From Usitatibacter palustris (lineage in GTDB: Bacteria; Pseudomonadota; Gammaproteobacteria; Burkholderiales; Usitatibacteraceae): DNA of 64,000 nucleotides. Made by a program: the position numbers and the translations under genes. The notes under the pieces were generated by a model. It did not search any database. It saw only the letters and a list, made by a program, of their open reading frames with translations, and was not told the origin of the DNA. Positions 33,145-40,169 of the stretch are shown one piece after another. Positions within the stretch are counted from its first letter, which is position 1; each line of letters opens with the position of its first letter. The stretch covers positions 1,612,001 to 1,676,000 of the forward strand of contig NZ_CP053073.1 of NCBI RefSeq assembly GCF_013003985.1, in the 5' to 3' direction.

Positions 33145-33360
33145 CTAGGCGGGGATATCGGGGACCAGCTGGCGCTGCAACATGAAGATCTGGTCCTTGA
33201 GCATCAACTTGCGTTTCTTGAGGCGCTTCAGTTGCAGTTCGTCGTGCAGCGGATTCAATTCCAAGGCTTCGATGGCGCGGTCCAGGTCTCGGTGTTCCAG
33301 GTTGAGTTCGCTGATGCGCCGCTTCACCTCTTCGGCATTCTCCATCGTGATGGTCGCCAT
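33145..33360 (-). CDS. YdcH family protein (DUF465)
   Basis: 71 residues, almost wholly helical coiled coil: VKRRISELNLEHRDLDRAIEAL then HDELQLKRLKKRKLMLKDQIFML. The DLDxxI...L.RLKKRKLxLKDxI pattern is that of DUF465/YdcH-like small proteins, function unknown. GGAGG lies 7 bases before the ATG at 33360, which fixes the start over an upstream in-frame ATG. Divergent from the HD-domain gene. Confidence 0.88.
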   Translation of the reverse strand: MATITMENAEEVKRRISELNLEHRDLDRAIEALELNPLHDELQLKRLKKRKLMLKDQIFMLQRQLVPDIPA

Positions 33361-33538
33361 CGGCGTTCCTCCGAAGATCGTCCGAAAACCATACGCCTGC
33401 GGCGCACTGTTGGCTAGTCTTTCCGGTGTCGAATAGGCCGGTTGCAAACGGCCGCGATTGGAGTACAGAATGGTCGATGGTCACCTCTCATAACCAATAA
33501 AAAACAAGCACTTGGAAAACCGTTAGGGGTCAGGGCGC

Positions 33539-34462
33539 ATGAACTTTCGGCGGGCCGAATTCGACGTCACGAACCGCATCAACACGACCGATCCGGTCTG
33601 TGTCCGGATGGAAGTCGTGCGCATCTATCGCTCGCTCTATTCGCGCCCGCAGGCGACCGCGCTTGCCTCGGCTTTCGACGACGTCTCGCGCATGTACCAC
33701 GGCGAGTACGACGGCTACACCGCATGCGACACGGAGTACCACGACCTCCAGCACATCCTCGAAGTCACGCTGGCCATGGCGCGGCTCCTGGACGGCTACG
33801 AGCGCTCGCGCGGCGACGGGGCCGCCATAGGCGAACGGCTTTTCCAGCTCGGCGTGATCTGCGCGCTGTTCCACGACGTCGGCTATATCCGCAAGAGGAA
33901 CGACAAGCGCCACAAGAGGGGGGCGGAGTACACCACGCGGCATGTCTCGCGCGGCGCGCGCTTCCTGAAGGGCTACCTGCCGACGATCGGTCTCGATGAA
34001 TTCGCCGACGTGGCCGGTTCCATCGTGCATTTCACGGGCTATGAGCGGCCGGTGAGCACCATCCGCGTCCCGGCACCGATCTACAAATTGCTGGGAAGCC
34101 TGCTTGGGTCGGCCGACATCATCGCGCAGATGTCGGACCGCTGTTACCTCGAGAAATGCCGCGATCGCCTGTTCCCCGAATTCGTGGCGGGCGGCATCAC
34201 GCGCAAGCAGACGGGCAAGGGCGAGATCGTCGTTTTCGCATCCGCCGAGGATCTGGTTCGCAAGACGCCGGCGTTCTACCAGACGGCGTCACGCCGCCTC
34301 GATGTCGAACTCGGCGGCGCGTACCAGTACGCCAAGACGCACTTCGGCGGCGACAACCTCTATATGGATGCAGTGAAGCAGAACATCCGCTTCGCAGAAC
34401 GCATCGGCTCGGCCAACGAGCTCACGCTGCGCCGCCATCCGCCGTCCACGATCACCCTCTAG
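33539..34462 (+). CDS. HD-domain phosphohydrolase-like protein
   Basis: 307 residues. The HD-superfamily metal pattern is present: YHDLQH (His68, His72), ALFHDVGY (His112-Asp113), then KRHKRGAEYTTRHV (His125, His135) and VHFTGYERP (His164). This spacing resembles the PDEase/HD_3-like group acting on nucleotides or cyclic nucleotides; substrate cannot be read from sequence. No other domain is evident; the C-terminal ~110 residues are helical and carry YQYAKTHFGGDNLYMDA. It is preceded by a 178-bp gap shared with the divergent ydcH-like gene. Confidence 0.75.
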   Translation: MNFRRAEFDVTNRINTTDPVCVRMEVVRIYRSLYSRPQATALASAFDDVSRMYHGEYDGYTACDTEYHDLQHILEVTLAMARLLDGYERSRGDGAAIGERLFQLGVICALFHDVGYIRKRNDKRHKRGAEYTTRHVSRGARFLKGYLPTIGLDEFADVAGSIVHFTGYERPVSTIRVPAPIYKLLGSLLGSADIIAQMSDRCYLEKCRDRLFPEFVAGGITRKQTGKGEIVVFASAEDLVRKTPAFYQTASRRLDVELGGAYQYAKTHFGGDNLYMDAVKQNIRFAERIGSANELTLRRHPPSTITL

Positions 34463-34463
34463 T

Positions 34464-34772
34464 TCAGTACTCCACGTCGTAGCGGATCCACTTCGCGTCG
34501 GCGGGCTGCGCGCGTACGACCACGCCCGGCGGCATCGCCCGCTCGTACTCGATCACCGCGCGCGTGACTGGCCGCGTTTCCTGTGAACAATGGCCACGAT
34601 GCGTGACCGCGCCCCGCGACGACGCAAAGGGAGCAACCGAAACGCGACAAGAGGCGACGACGGTGGCGCTGACTGAAGTCTGCGCGGTCCGCACCCCGGC
34701 GATCGACGGAGGCGCGGTGCCGGCGAGTAGCGTCGCGAGCAACAGGAAGCGGGTGAAAGTCTTCGTGTCCAT
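34464..34772 (-). CDS. Small secreted protein, possibly a pilus-operon accessory
   Basis: 102 residues. Signal peptide MDTKTFTRFLLLATLLAGTAPPSIA, then QTSVSATVVASCRVSVAPF, which echoes the first strand and first Cys of spore-coat-U pilins (TIGVSASVGSNCILT in this window). A second Cys is in HRGHCSQ. It ends IRYDVEY, without the usual SCPU C-terminal TVTxTITF strand. It lies 108 bp after the tip-type subunit gene on the same strand, so it may be a reduced or divergent pilin-related protein. Confidence in function is low. Confidence 0.55.
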   Translation of the reverse strand: MDTKTFTRFLLLATLLAGTAPPSIAGVRTAQTSVSATVVASCRVSVAPFASSRGAVTHRGHCSQETRPVTRAVIEYERAMPPGVVVRAQPADAKWIRYDVEY

Positions 34773-34879
34773 GGTTCCCAGAGTGCCGGGCGCCCGGACA
34801 GGCAGGTAGCGGGGAGATCCCCGACGCGACCTTCGATAAACCTGACATTCCTGTAGGAGTCAGGACCATCTGGGAATGA

Positions 34880-35350
34880 CTAGTAGTTCATCGTCAGCGT
34901 GACGCTGCCCGAGTACGTACCGATCGCCACGTCCTGCTGGGCGGGGATGCGGCCGTAGATCGTGTGGGTCGCGATCCGGATGACGATCGTCATGGGGAGC
35001 GATCCCGACACGAGCGAGGTGCCCGATGTCCCGTTGCCCCAGATCGTTGAGGGGGTCATCGCGGGCGAGTTGTAGAGGTTGTAGTCGATCGTGCGGGCGC
35101 CGTTGTTCATCGTGCGCATCGAGTACGTGCCGCCACCGATCGAAAGGGTGAGCGTGTAGTTGACGGTCTCGCCGTTCTGCGTACGAAAGCAAAGGATTGT
35201 CACGTCCGTCGAGGAGTCGAGGGGCGTGGGCGATAACACGTCGTAGTTCCCGAACGCGAGCGTCGAGGAATACACCGAACAGCTTGCCGCGAGCGCGGGC
35301 AGTGCGGGCGCGCACAGCGCCATGGCGAGCGACAGCGCGCGCAGCTTCAT
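34880..35350 (-). CDS. Spore coat U domain protein, probable tip subunit of the archaic chaperone-usher pilus
   Basis: 156 residues. Signal peptide MKLRALSLAMALCAPALPALA, then an SCPU fold: ASCSVYSSTLAFGNYDVLSP..., ILCFRTQNGETVNYTLTLSIGGG, IDYNLYNSPAMTPSTIWGNG, and a closing GTYSGSVTLTMNY strand. SCPU subunits join by donor-strand exchange through chaperone and usher. The ATG at 35350 overlaps the usher TGA, so it is coupled. Its post-usher position matches CsuE-like tip adhesins, though it has one SCPU domain where CsuE has two, so it may be a simplified tip or last subunit. Confidence 0.82.
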   Translation of the reverse strand: MKLRALSLAMALCAPALPALAASCSVYSSTLAFGNYDVLSPTPLDSSTDVTILCFRTQNGETVNYTLTLSIGGGTYSMRTMNNGARTIDYNLYNSPAMTPSTIWGNGTSGTSLVSGSLPMTIVIRIATHTIYGRIPAQQDVAIGTYSGSVTLTMNY

Positions 35351-37713
35351 CGTTGCAGGACGCATCGGAACGTTCCCAGGAGGGGTTGCGGGTCGTCGCC
35401 GGGTTTGAAGGGCACCGTGATGGTACAGCTGCGCCCCCCCCAGGTGACGCGAACGCGATTGCTCGGAGACAGGCCCGTGAGGTAAGCCTGCCCGTCATCG
35501 GCCACCGGGAACTGCTCGTTGGTTTCCAGCAACGTCGCGACGCTGCCCGCGGGCATGTCGTGTCCCGATTCATCGACGAAGCGCGCGATCCCGCCCAAGG
35601 ACTCCTTGACGGGGAAGCGAACGACTACGCCGCTCTTCAGGTAGGGCGTGGCATCGAGCTTGAGCGTCATCACTTCGGCGCTCATGGGCAGGTCGATCTG
35701 CTCGATGGAGAGGCGGTTGACCTGGTAGGGCCGCAGGCGAGCGACGAACAGATTGCCGCGTGCGTTCGTGCGCCCGACTTCCTGGTTGTCCAGGTAGACG
35801 CGAACGTTCGGGAAGCCGGGAATCTGCACGAGACCGAACGCTTCTTCCACGCGCCGTCCGGCTACCAGCTCGTCGTCCATGTAGATCAGCGATCCCGATG
35901 CGCCGACGCGACCGGAGGTGTAGCGGCCCGTGCGCGAGAGCTCCGCGCTGTAGAGGCCGAAGCGCGTCTGGTAGCGCAAGTCCGCGAGCGCGCGTTCCTG
36001 GTCCGAAACGTCGATGCGGTAGCCGTATCCATCTCCGGTCGGGAGGTTGCGCTGCAGGGTCGCGCGGTTCTCGGTGCGTCGGCCATTCTCCGCGTCGGTC
36101 GTGCTGCTGGAGACGCTGCCCGTCGTTTCGAAATCGAACGGCAACGAATAGCTCACGAGGAACTGGTCGTTCTGCGGTCCGTTCCTCGATTTCACGGCGG
36201 ACATCGAGAGGAAGCCCCACTCGCGAAAGCTGTACGAGAACTGCGCCTGCACGAACTCGAGCCGTTCCTCGCGTGGCCGGTCGATCCGCACGTAACTTGC
36301 ACCGACCGAGGCCTGGCCGATGCCGTAGCTCCCGAAGGCGCTGACTTCGCGGCGCGCGGGCGGGATGTCGCCGTCGGCGATGCGTCGGAAGTTCTCCGAT
36401 GCGATGCGCGTGTTCGCGCCGAAGTTGAACGTGGTCGAACGCCGCTCCCACCCCAGCGTGTACATGTGGCCGGCCATGCGATCGGGCGCGGGGTCGGGCC
36501 TGTACTGCGAGATCGCCGCCGTTGCGTAGAACTGTCCCAGGTTGCCCCAGACCCAGGCGGCACCGGCTCCGGCAGCCTGCAGCTCGCGCGCCACTTCGCC
36601 TCCCACCTCGATCGTCAGGTCATCGGTGAGGCCGCGCCGCCACATGCCCGAGGCGAATCCGGTTCCGTAGTTGCTGCTCTCGATGCCGTAGTTGTCGCGC
36701 AGCGCACCCGCCTGCACGCTCCAGTCCGAGAGCCCGGGCTTGAGGAGCGTGGTGCTGCCGTAGAGCGCCTGCATGTACACCTGCTCGCGGCCGAGCAGGT
36801 CGCGCACCACGAGGCTCATCTGGCCCTGGCCGTTCATCGTCGGCAAGTCGTTCAGCGTGAAGGGGCCCGCGGGCACGTTGATGCTGCTCGAGAGCACGTT
36901 GTTCACGTACACGTCCACCACGGAAGGCAGCGCGGTCTGCCCGGCCATCGAGGTGAGCGGGTAGGTGATGAGCGTGGGCTGCGTGGCGAAGTTGGTGCCG
37001 TACTGGATTCCGCCGAAGCGCGCGAACGGGCTCCACGTGGCGGTGCGCGAGACCGTGTCGCCGATCCGCCAGCTCGCGAGGGACGCGGGCTGGTCGATCG
37101 TGAACGTGGTGTCCAGCCGCGTGGCGAGGCGCTGCGAGCCCGCCACCTGCCCGAACGCGGACTGCGTGAAGACGCCCTGCGGTGTGAAGATGCCGAGCTC
37201 CACCTGGCCACTCGTGAGCGTGGGCACGTCGGGCGCATCGGTCTTCTGCGAGATCACGTCGTACGTGAGGAACACGCCCACGCCGGGGCGCGTGGCCTTC
37301 ACCAGTGCGGGTTGGGGCACCGTGATCTCCTGCGAATCGAAGAGCGCGGCGATCGCCTCGATCGAAAGGACCTGCGTCGTCTCGTTAAACGTGTAGGTGA
37401 GGCCCGCAAGGCCATCGAGCGGAAGGAACTCATCATCGTCGAGCTTCACCACGGGCACTCGCGAGGCGAGCACCAGGCGAAGGCGCTTCGCGTCCTGGGT
37501 GCCGAGGGCGAAAGAGGCGCCCTCCTTGCCCGCGCGCATCACGAGCACGCCGTCGCCCGCGGGTTCGCCGTTGAGGCGCAGTGCGACGAATGACGGATAG
37601 GCGCCTGCAGGAGCGGTCGCGGTGGCGACGGTGGGCGCGGGAGACTGCGCGTGGCTTACGGGCGCAACGACGGCCAGCGCGAGCAGGCCGGCGAGGAGCC
37701 GCGCTACGGTCAT
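35347..37713 (-). CDS. Outer-membrane fimbrial usher (archaic chaperone-usher type)
   Basis: 788 residues. Signal peptide to ~residue 22, an N-terminal chaperone-binding domain (PSFVALRLNGEPAGDGVLVMRAG), then a barrel (FARFGGIQYGTNFATQPTLITYPL, VDVYVNNVLSSSINVPAGPFTLNDLPTMNGQGQMSLVVRDLLGREQ in pieces), with plug and C-terminal domains (VRFPVKESLGGIARFVDESGHDMPAG). It fits the short archaic/sigma ushers rather than the ~850-residue classical ones. It secretes and orders pilin subunits. ATGA overlaps both the chaperone upstream and the SCPU gene downstream. Confidence 0.92.
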   Translation of the reverse strand: MTVARLLAGLLALAVVAPVSHAQSPAPTVATATAPAGAYPSFVALRLNGEPAGDGVLVMRAGKEGASFALGTQDAKRLRLVLASRVPVVKLDDDEFLPLDGLAGLTYTFNETTQVLSIEAIAALFDSQEITVPQPALVKATRPGVGVFLTYDVISQKTDAPDVPTLTSGQVELGIFTPQGVFTQSAFGQVAGSQRLATRLDTTFTIDQPASLASWRIGDTVSRTATWSPFARFGGIQYGTNFATQPTLITYPLTSMAGQTALPSVVDVYVNNVLSSSINVPAGPFTLNDLPTMNGQGQMSLVVRDLLGREQVYMQALYGSTTLLKPGLSDWSVQAGALRDNYGIESSNYGTGFASGMWRRGLTDDLTIEVGGEVARELQAAGAGAAWVWGNLGQFYATAAISQYRPDPAPDRMAGHMYTLGWERRSTTFNFGANTRIASENFRRIADGDIPPARREVSAFGSYGIGQASVGASYVRIDRPREERLEFVQAQFSYSFREWGFLSMSAVKSRNGPQNDQFLVSYSLPFDFETTGSVSSSTTDAENGRRTENRATLQRNLPTGDGYGYRIDVSDQERALADLRYQTRFGLYSAELSRTGRYTSGRVGASGSLIYMDDELVAGRRVEEAFGLVQIPGFPNVRVYLDNQEVGRTNARGNLFVARLRPYQVNRLSIEQIDLPMSAEVMTLKLDATPYLKSGVVVRFPVKESLGGIARFVDESGHDMPAGSVATLLETNEQFPVADDGQAYLTGLSPSNRVRVTWGGRSCTITVPFKPGDDPQPLLGTFRCVLQR

Positions 37714-38438
37714 CGTTTCGCGGGCGCGGCCTCCAAGGGAACCTCGGCGTCGAGGTCGCCGGAATCGGTGCGCGCCGTGATGCGGACCTTCCCTTTCGGA
37801 GGCCGCATGAGGGCCACCTGCCAGCTCACCGTCTGGCCCGCCAGGAGGTACCGCGGCTGCTGCACGGTGGCGAGGATTTCCTTGTTCTCGTCGAGCACCG
37901 AGAGTTCGAGCACCTGGACGTGCGTATTGCCCGGGTTGGTCCCCGCGAGCGTGATCTTGCCGTCGGCACCGAAGCTTCCCTTCCACGTGGGCGCGAGCAC
38001 GGACTTCACCTTCGGCGCGATGAACACCGGAATGCCGATGTTGAGCGCGACCTGCAGGCCCTGGAATCCGGGCTTGGGTGGACCCGGAACCTCGGTGATG
38101 AAGATGCGGAAGGTCTGCTGCACGTCGGTCGCGACGGCCTTGCGCAGGCCCACGCGCACGGTCTGGCTCCCGCCCGGCTGCAGCGTGAAGATCGGCGGCG
38201 TGGCAATGAGCTCCGTGCTGGGCGTGTAGACATCCTCGCCCGTGTTCTGCGTCCAGTTCACCGCGCGGAGCTGGACGACCACCGAATCGGTCGTCGATTC
38301 GTTCTTGACCGTGACCGGCGCGGTCGGGGCCGTGGGCGAAAGCTCGACGCGCACGGGGCTCACCTGGAAGGAGCCCGCGAAGGCCGACGTGGCCGACAGG
38401 GTCAGGGCCAGGAGCGCGGTGGGAAGGGCGATACGCAT
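37710..38438 (-). CDS. Periplasmic pilus chaperone (PapD-like)
   Basis: 242 residues. Signal peptide MRIALPTALLALTLSATSAFA, then an Ig-like domain with PVRVELSPTAPTAPVTVKNES, FTLQPGGSQTVRVGLRKAV (the G1-like zone) and FRIFITEVP. Domain 2 (VKSVLAPTWKGSFGADGKITLAGTNPGNTHVQVLELSV) follows. It binds SCPU subunits in the periplasm and passes them to the usher, which starts within its stop codon. A hairpin with a short U-run sits 49 bases before its start, between it and the two upstream subunit genes. Confidence 0.9.
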   Translation of the reverse strand: MRIALPTALLALTLSATSAFAGSFQVSPVRVELSPTAPTAPVTVKNESTTDSVVVQLRAVNWTQNTGEDVYTPSTELIATPPIFTLQPGGSQTVRVGLRKAVATDVQQTFRIFITEVPGPPKPGFQGLQVALNIGIPVFIAPKVKSVLAPTWKGSFGADGKITLAGTNPGNTHVQVLELSVLDENKEILATVQQPRYLLAGQTVSWQVALMRPPKGKVRITARTDSGDLDAEVPLEAAPAKR

Positions 38439-38486
38439 GGAGGATGCCTCGGCGAGGACTTCGGAATCGAGAGCCTACCAAGAGAA

Positions 38487-38520
38487 AGCGCCCGAATGCC
38501 GCGAGGGCATTGCGGGCGCT
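38487..38520 (-). terminator. Intra-operon attenuating hairpin after the pilin subunit genes
   Basis: Leftward RNA: AGCGCCCG(C)AATGCC, short loop, GGCATTCGGGCGCT, then UUUCUCUU. It is a 14-bp stem with one bulged base. Placed between the second SCPU gene and the chaperone, it could drop read-through so that subunits outnumber assembly proteins. Confidence 0.65.
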
Positions 38521-38560
38521 GCGAAGGCGATCGCCGATGGGAGCCGGCGAACGCACGACC

Positions 38561-39061
38561 TTAGAACGTGATGGTCGCGGTGACCGTGTCGTTGTAGCTG
38601 CCGTTGGGCACGCTCTGCGAGATCGGGACCTGGCCACAGATGTTGTAGGAGCGCGAAGCGGTCGAGGGCGCGGCGGTGAGCACGAAGCCCGGAGCGACGG
38701 CCGGGTACGGGGTCGCGAACGCGCAGGCGGCGCCCGCGGCGTTCGTGGTCGGCTGGAACACGTCGTAGTTGAGCGTGTTCACGCCGCTGATGAGGCGACG
38801 CTGCGCACCCGAGGCGTTCAGGCCGTTGTCGATGGCGACCGCGGGCGTGGCGCCGACGGTGCAGACGAGCTGGACCGTGCCCGTGCCCTGCTTCGGGGTT
38901 GCCGAGAGCGGGTCATACACGCCGAACGCGATCGGGGTGGTCGTGAGAATGCAGTTGGAACCGACCGAGGCGCTGACACCGATGGTGCCGGAGGTCGTGG
39001 CGGCGTGCGCGCCGATCGAGGCGGCCGCGAGGATGGCCGCTGCGAGGATCTTGTTCTTCAT
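38561..39061 (-). CDS. Spore coat U domain protein, pilus subunit
   Basis: 166 residues. Signal peptide MKNKILAAAILAAASIGAHAA, then TTSGTIGVSASVGSNCILTTTPIAFGVYDPLS, VQLVCTVGATPAVAIDNGLN, RRLISGVNTLNYDVFQP and the closing NGSYNDTVTATITF. Five Cys in total. The protein is a close paralogue of the next subunit. It is second of the subunit genes from the promoter and is followed by a hairpin, consistent with abundant synthesis as a major or minor shaft subunit of the archaic pilus. Confidence 0.9.
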   Translation of the reverse strand: MKNKILAAAILAAASIGAHAATTSGTIGVSASVGSNCILTTTPIAFGVYDPLSATPKQGTGTVQLVCTVGATPAVAIDNGLNASGAQRRLISGVNTLNYDVFQPTTNAAGAACAFATPYPAVAPGFVLTAAPSTASRSYNICGQVPISQSVPNGSYNDTVTATITF

Positions 39062-39091
39062 TTTGGGTAGCTCCTGTGGAGAGGTAAGTCG

Positions 39092-39604
39092 TTAGAACGT
39101 GATCGTTGCGAGGACGGTATCGGAGTACGCGCCGATCGGCACACTGACGCCGGGGGCGATCGAGCCGCAGAGGTTGAACGTGCGGGCGGCCGTGCTGGGG
39201 GCGGCCGTCAGCGCGAAGCCGGGGGCGACCGACGGGTAGTCGGTGGTGGCGCCCGTGCAAGCGGCGTTGGCGGCGTTCGAGGTGGGCTGCAGGACGTTGT
39301 AGGGCAGGTAGTTGCCGGCATTCACCATGCGACGCTGCGTGGCCAGGGCGTTGCCGCCCAGTCCGACGGCGACGCTGGGGGTCGTGCCCTGCGAGCAGGT
39401 CAGTTGCAGCGCGCCCGTGGCGGTCGTGGCGCCGGCGGCGAGCGAGTCATAGGAGCCGAAGGCGATCGGCGACGAGGTCACCGTGCAGTTGGCAATGACG
39501 GTAGTCGTGACGCCCACGTTGGTGCTGGTCGTCGCGGCGACCGAGGGGAGGGCGGCGGTGCCCAGGGCGATAACGACAGCGGCTTTGATCAGGTTCGTGT
39601 TCAT
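39092..39604 (-). CDS. Spore coat U domain protein, pilus subunit (first gene of operon)
   Basis: 170 residues, similar in plan to the following subunit: signal peptide ending LPSVAA, then TTSTNVGVTTTVIANCTVTSSPIAFGSYDSLAAG, LQLTCSQGTTPSVAVGLGGN, RRMVNAGNYLPYNVLQP, and the end IGAYSDTVLATITF. TGGAGTG lies 7 bases before the ATG. First in the operon SCPU-SCPU-chaperone-usher-SCPU, matching Csu-type order. Preceded by a 292-bp AT-richer promoter region. Confidence 0.9.
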   Translation of the reverse strand: MNTNLIKAAVVIALGTAALPSVAATTSTNVGVTTTVIANCTVTSSPIAFGSYDSLAAGATTATGALQLTCSQGTTPSVAVGLGGNALATQRRMVNAGNYLPYNVLQPTSNAANAACTGATTDYPSVAPGFALTAAPSTAARTFNLCGSIAPGVSVPIGAYSDTVLATITF

Positions 39605-39896
39605 TTTCGGTCACTCCAGGTCTATTAGCGTTCGGAAGTTCTGTTTGGGCCTTGTTTGCAGCCCTGATGGACCGAACTATAGGCGAGAAGTTTGTAGGAC
39701 ATCGGTGACGTAACTCACAGATTTTCATTAACAATTGTTAGGTCTTTAGCCAAAACGGACCACAATGTGACGACGGTAGGAATATAGCCGATCCAATGCT
39801 TACGGATGTCATGAAATGCGAAACGAAGGAATCCCGGACGGGGACTCCGTCAGTTCTTGCTGATGGAAGGAAGCAGCCCCGGGGTGGGGCGGGCGG
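39605..39896 (-). promoter_or_regulatory. Upstream region of the archaic pilus operon
   Basis: The longest gene-free stretch near the pilus operon, AT-richer than its surroundings. A 12-bp perfect palindrome TAACAATTGTTA is at 39729-39740. A leftward TATAGT that could serve as a -10 lies ~70 bases before the first subunit gene, but no matching -35 is clear. I cannot name the regulator. Nothing coding was seen here. Confidence 0.4.
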
Positions 39897-40127
39897 TCAG
39901 GCGCGGTCGCGCAGTTCCTTCACGCCGGTCGCTTCGGCGCAGTGGTCGCAGCAGAACATCTGGGCCCCGGCCTCCAGGCCGTGCCCGATGATGCGCATCC
40001 CGCAGTGGGCGCAGGTCGGCGCGAGCTTGTGGATCGCGCATTCGAAGCTGTCGAACGTGTAAGTCTTGCCGGCCTTGATCACCTGGAAGGCCTTGTCGTA
40101 ATCATTGCCGCAGCAGTCGCACTGCAT
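39897..40127 (-). CDS. Small Cys-rich protein with two zinc-site motifs
   Basis: 76 residues with 9 Cys and 3 His. An N-terminal CDCCGNDYDKAF knuckle is followed by a TYTFDSFECAIHKLAP segment, a CAHCGMRIIGH knuckle, then MFCCDHCAEATG. The F-S-x-x-C-A and C-x-x-C pairs recall TRASH/YHS-like treble clefs and small metallothionein-like proteins. It could bind Zn or another soft metal, or act as a small regulatory adaptor. Two C-x-x-C-G knuckles in so short a chain suggest two bound ions. No assigned family. Confidence 0.65.
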   Translation of the reverse strand: MQCDCCGNDYDKAFQVIKAGKTYTFDSFECAIHKLAPTCAHCGMRIIGHGLEAGAQMFCCDHCAEATGVKELRDRA

Positions 40128-40169
40128 CGGAATCTCCGAACGTGTCGTTGAGCACGTTGGAGCCGCGGA

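Noticed and set aside
34841..34864. CCTGAC...GTCAGG stem after the tip subunit gene as terminator
   Set aside because: Only 6 bp with a 12-base loop and a weak TTT tail; too weak to list.
35197..37593. 798-residue open frame opposite the usher
   Set aside because: Antisense shadow of the usher gene with no signal peptide or known motif.
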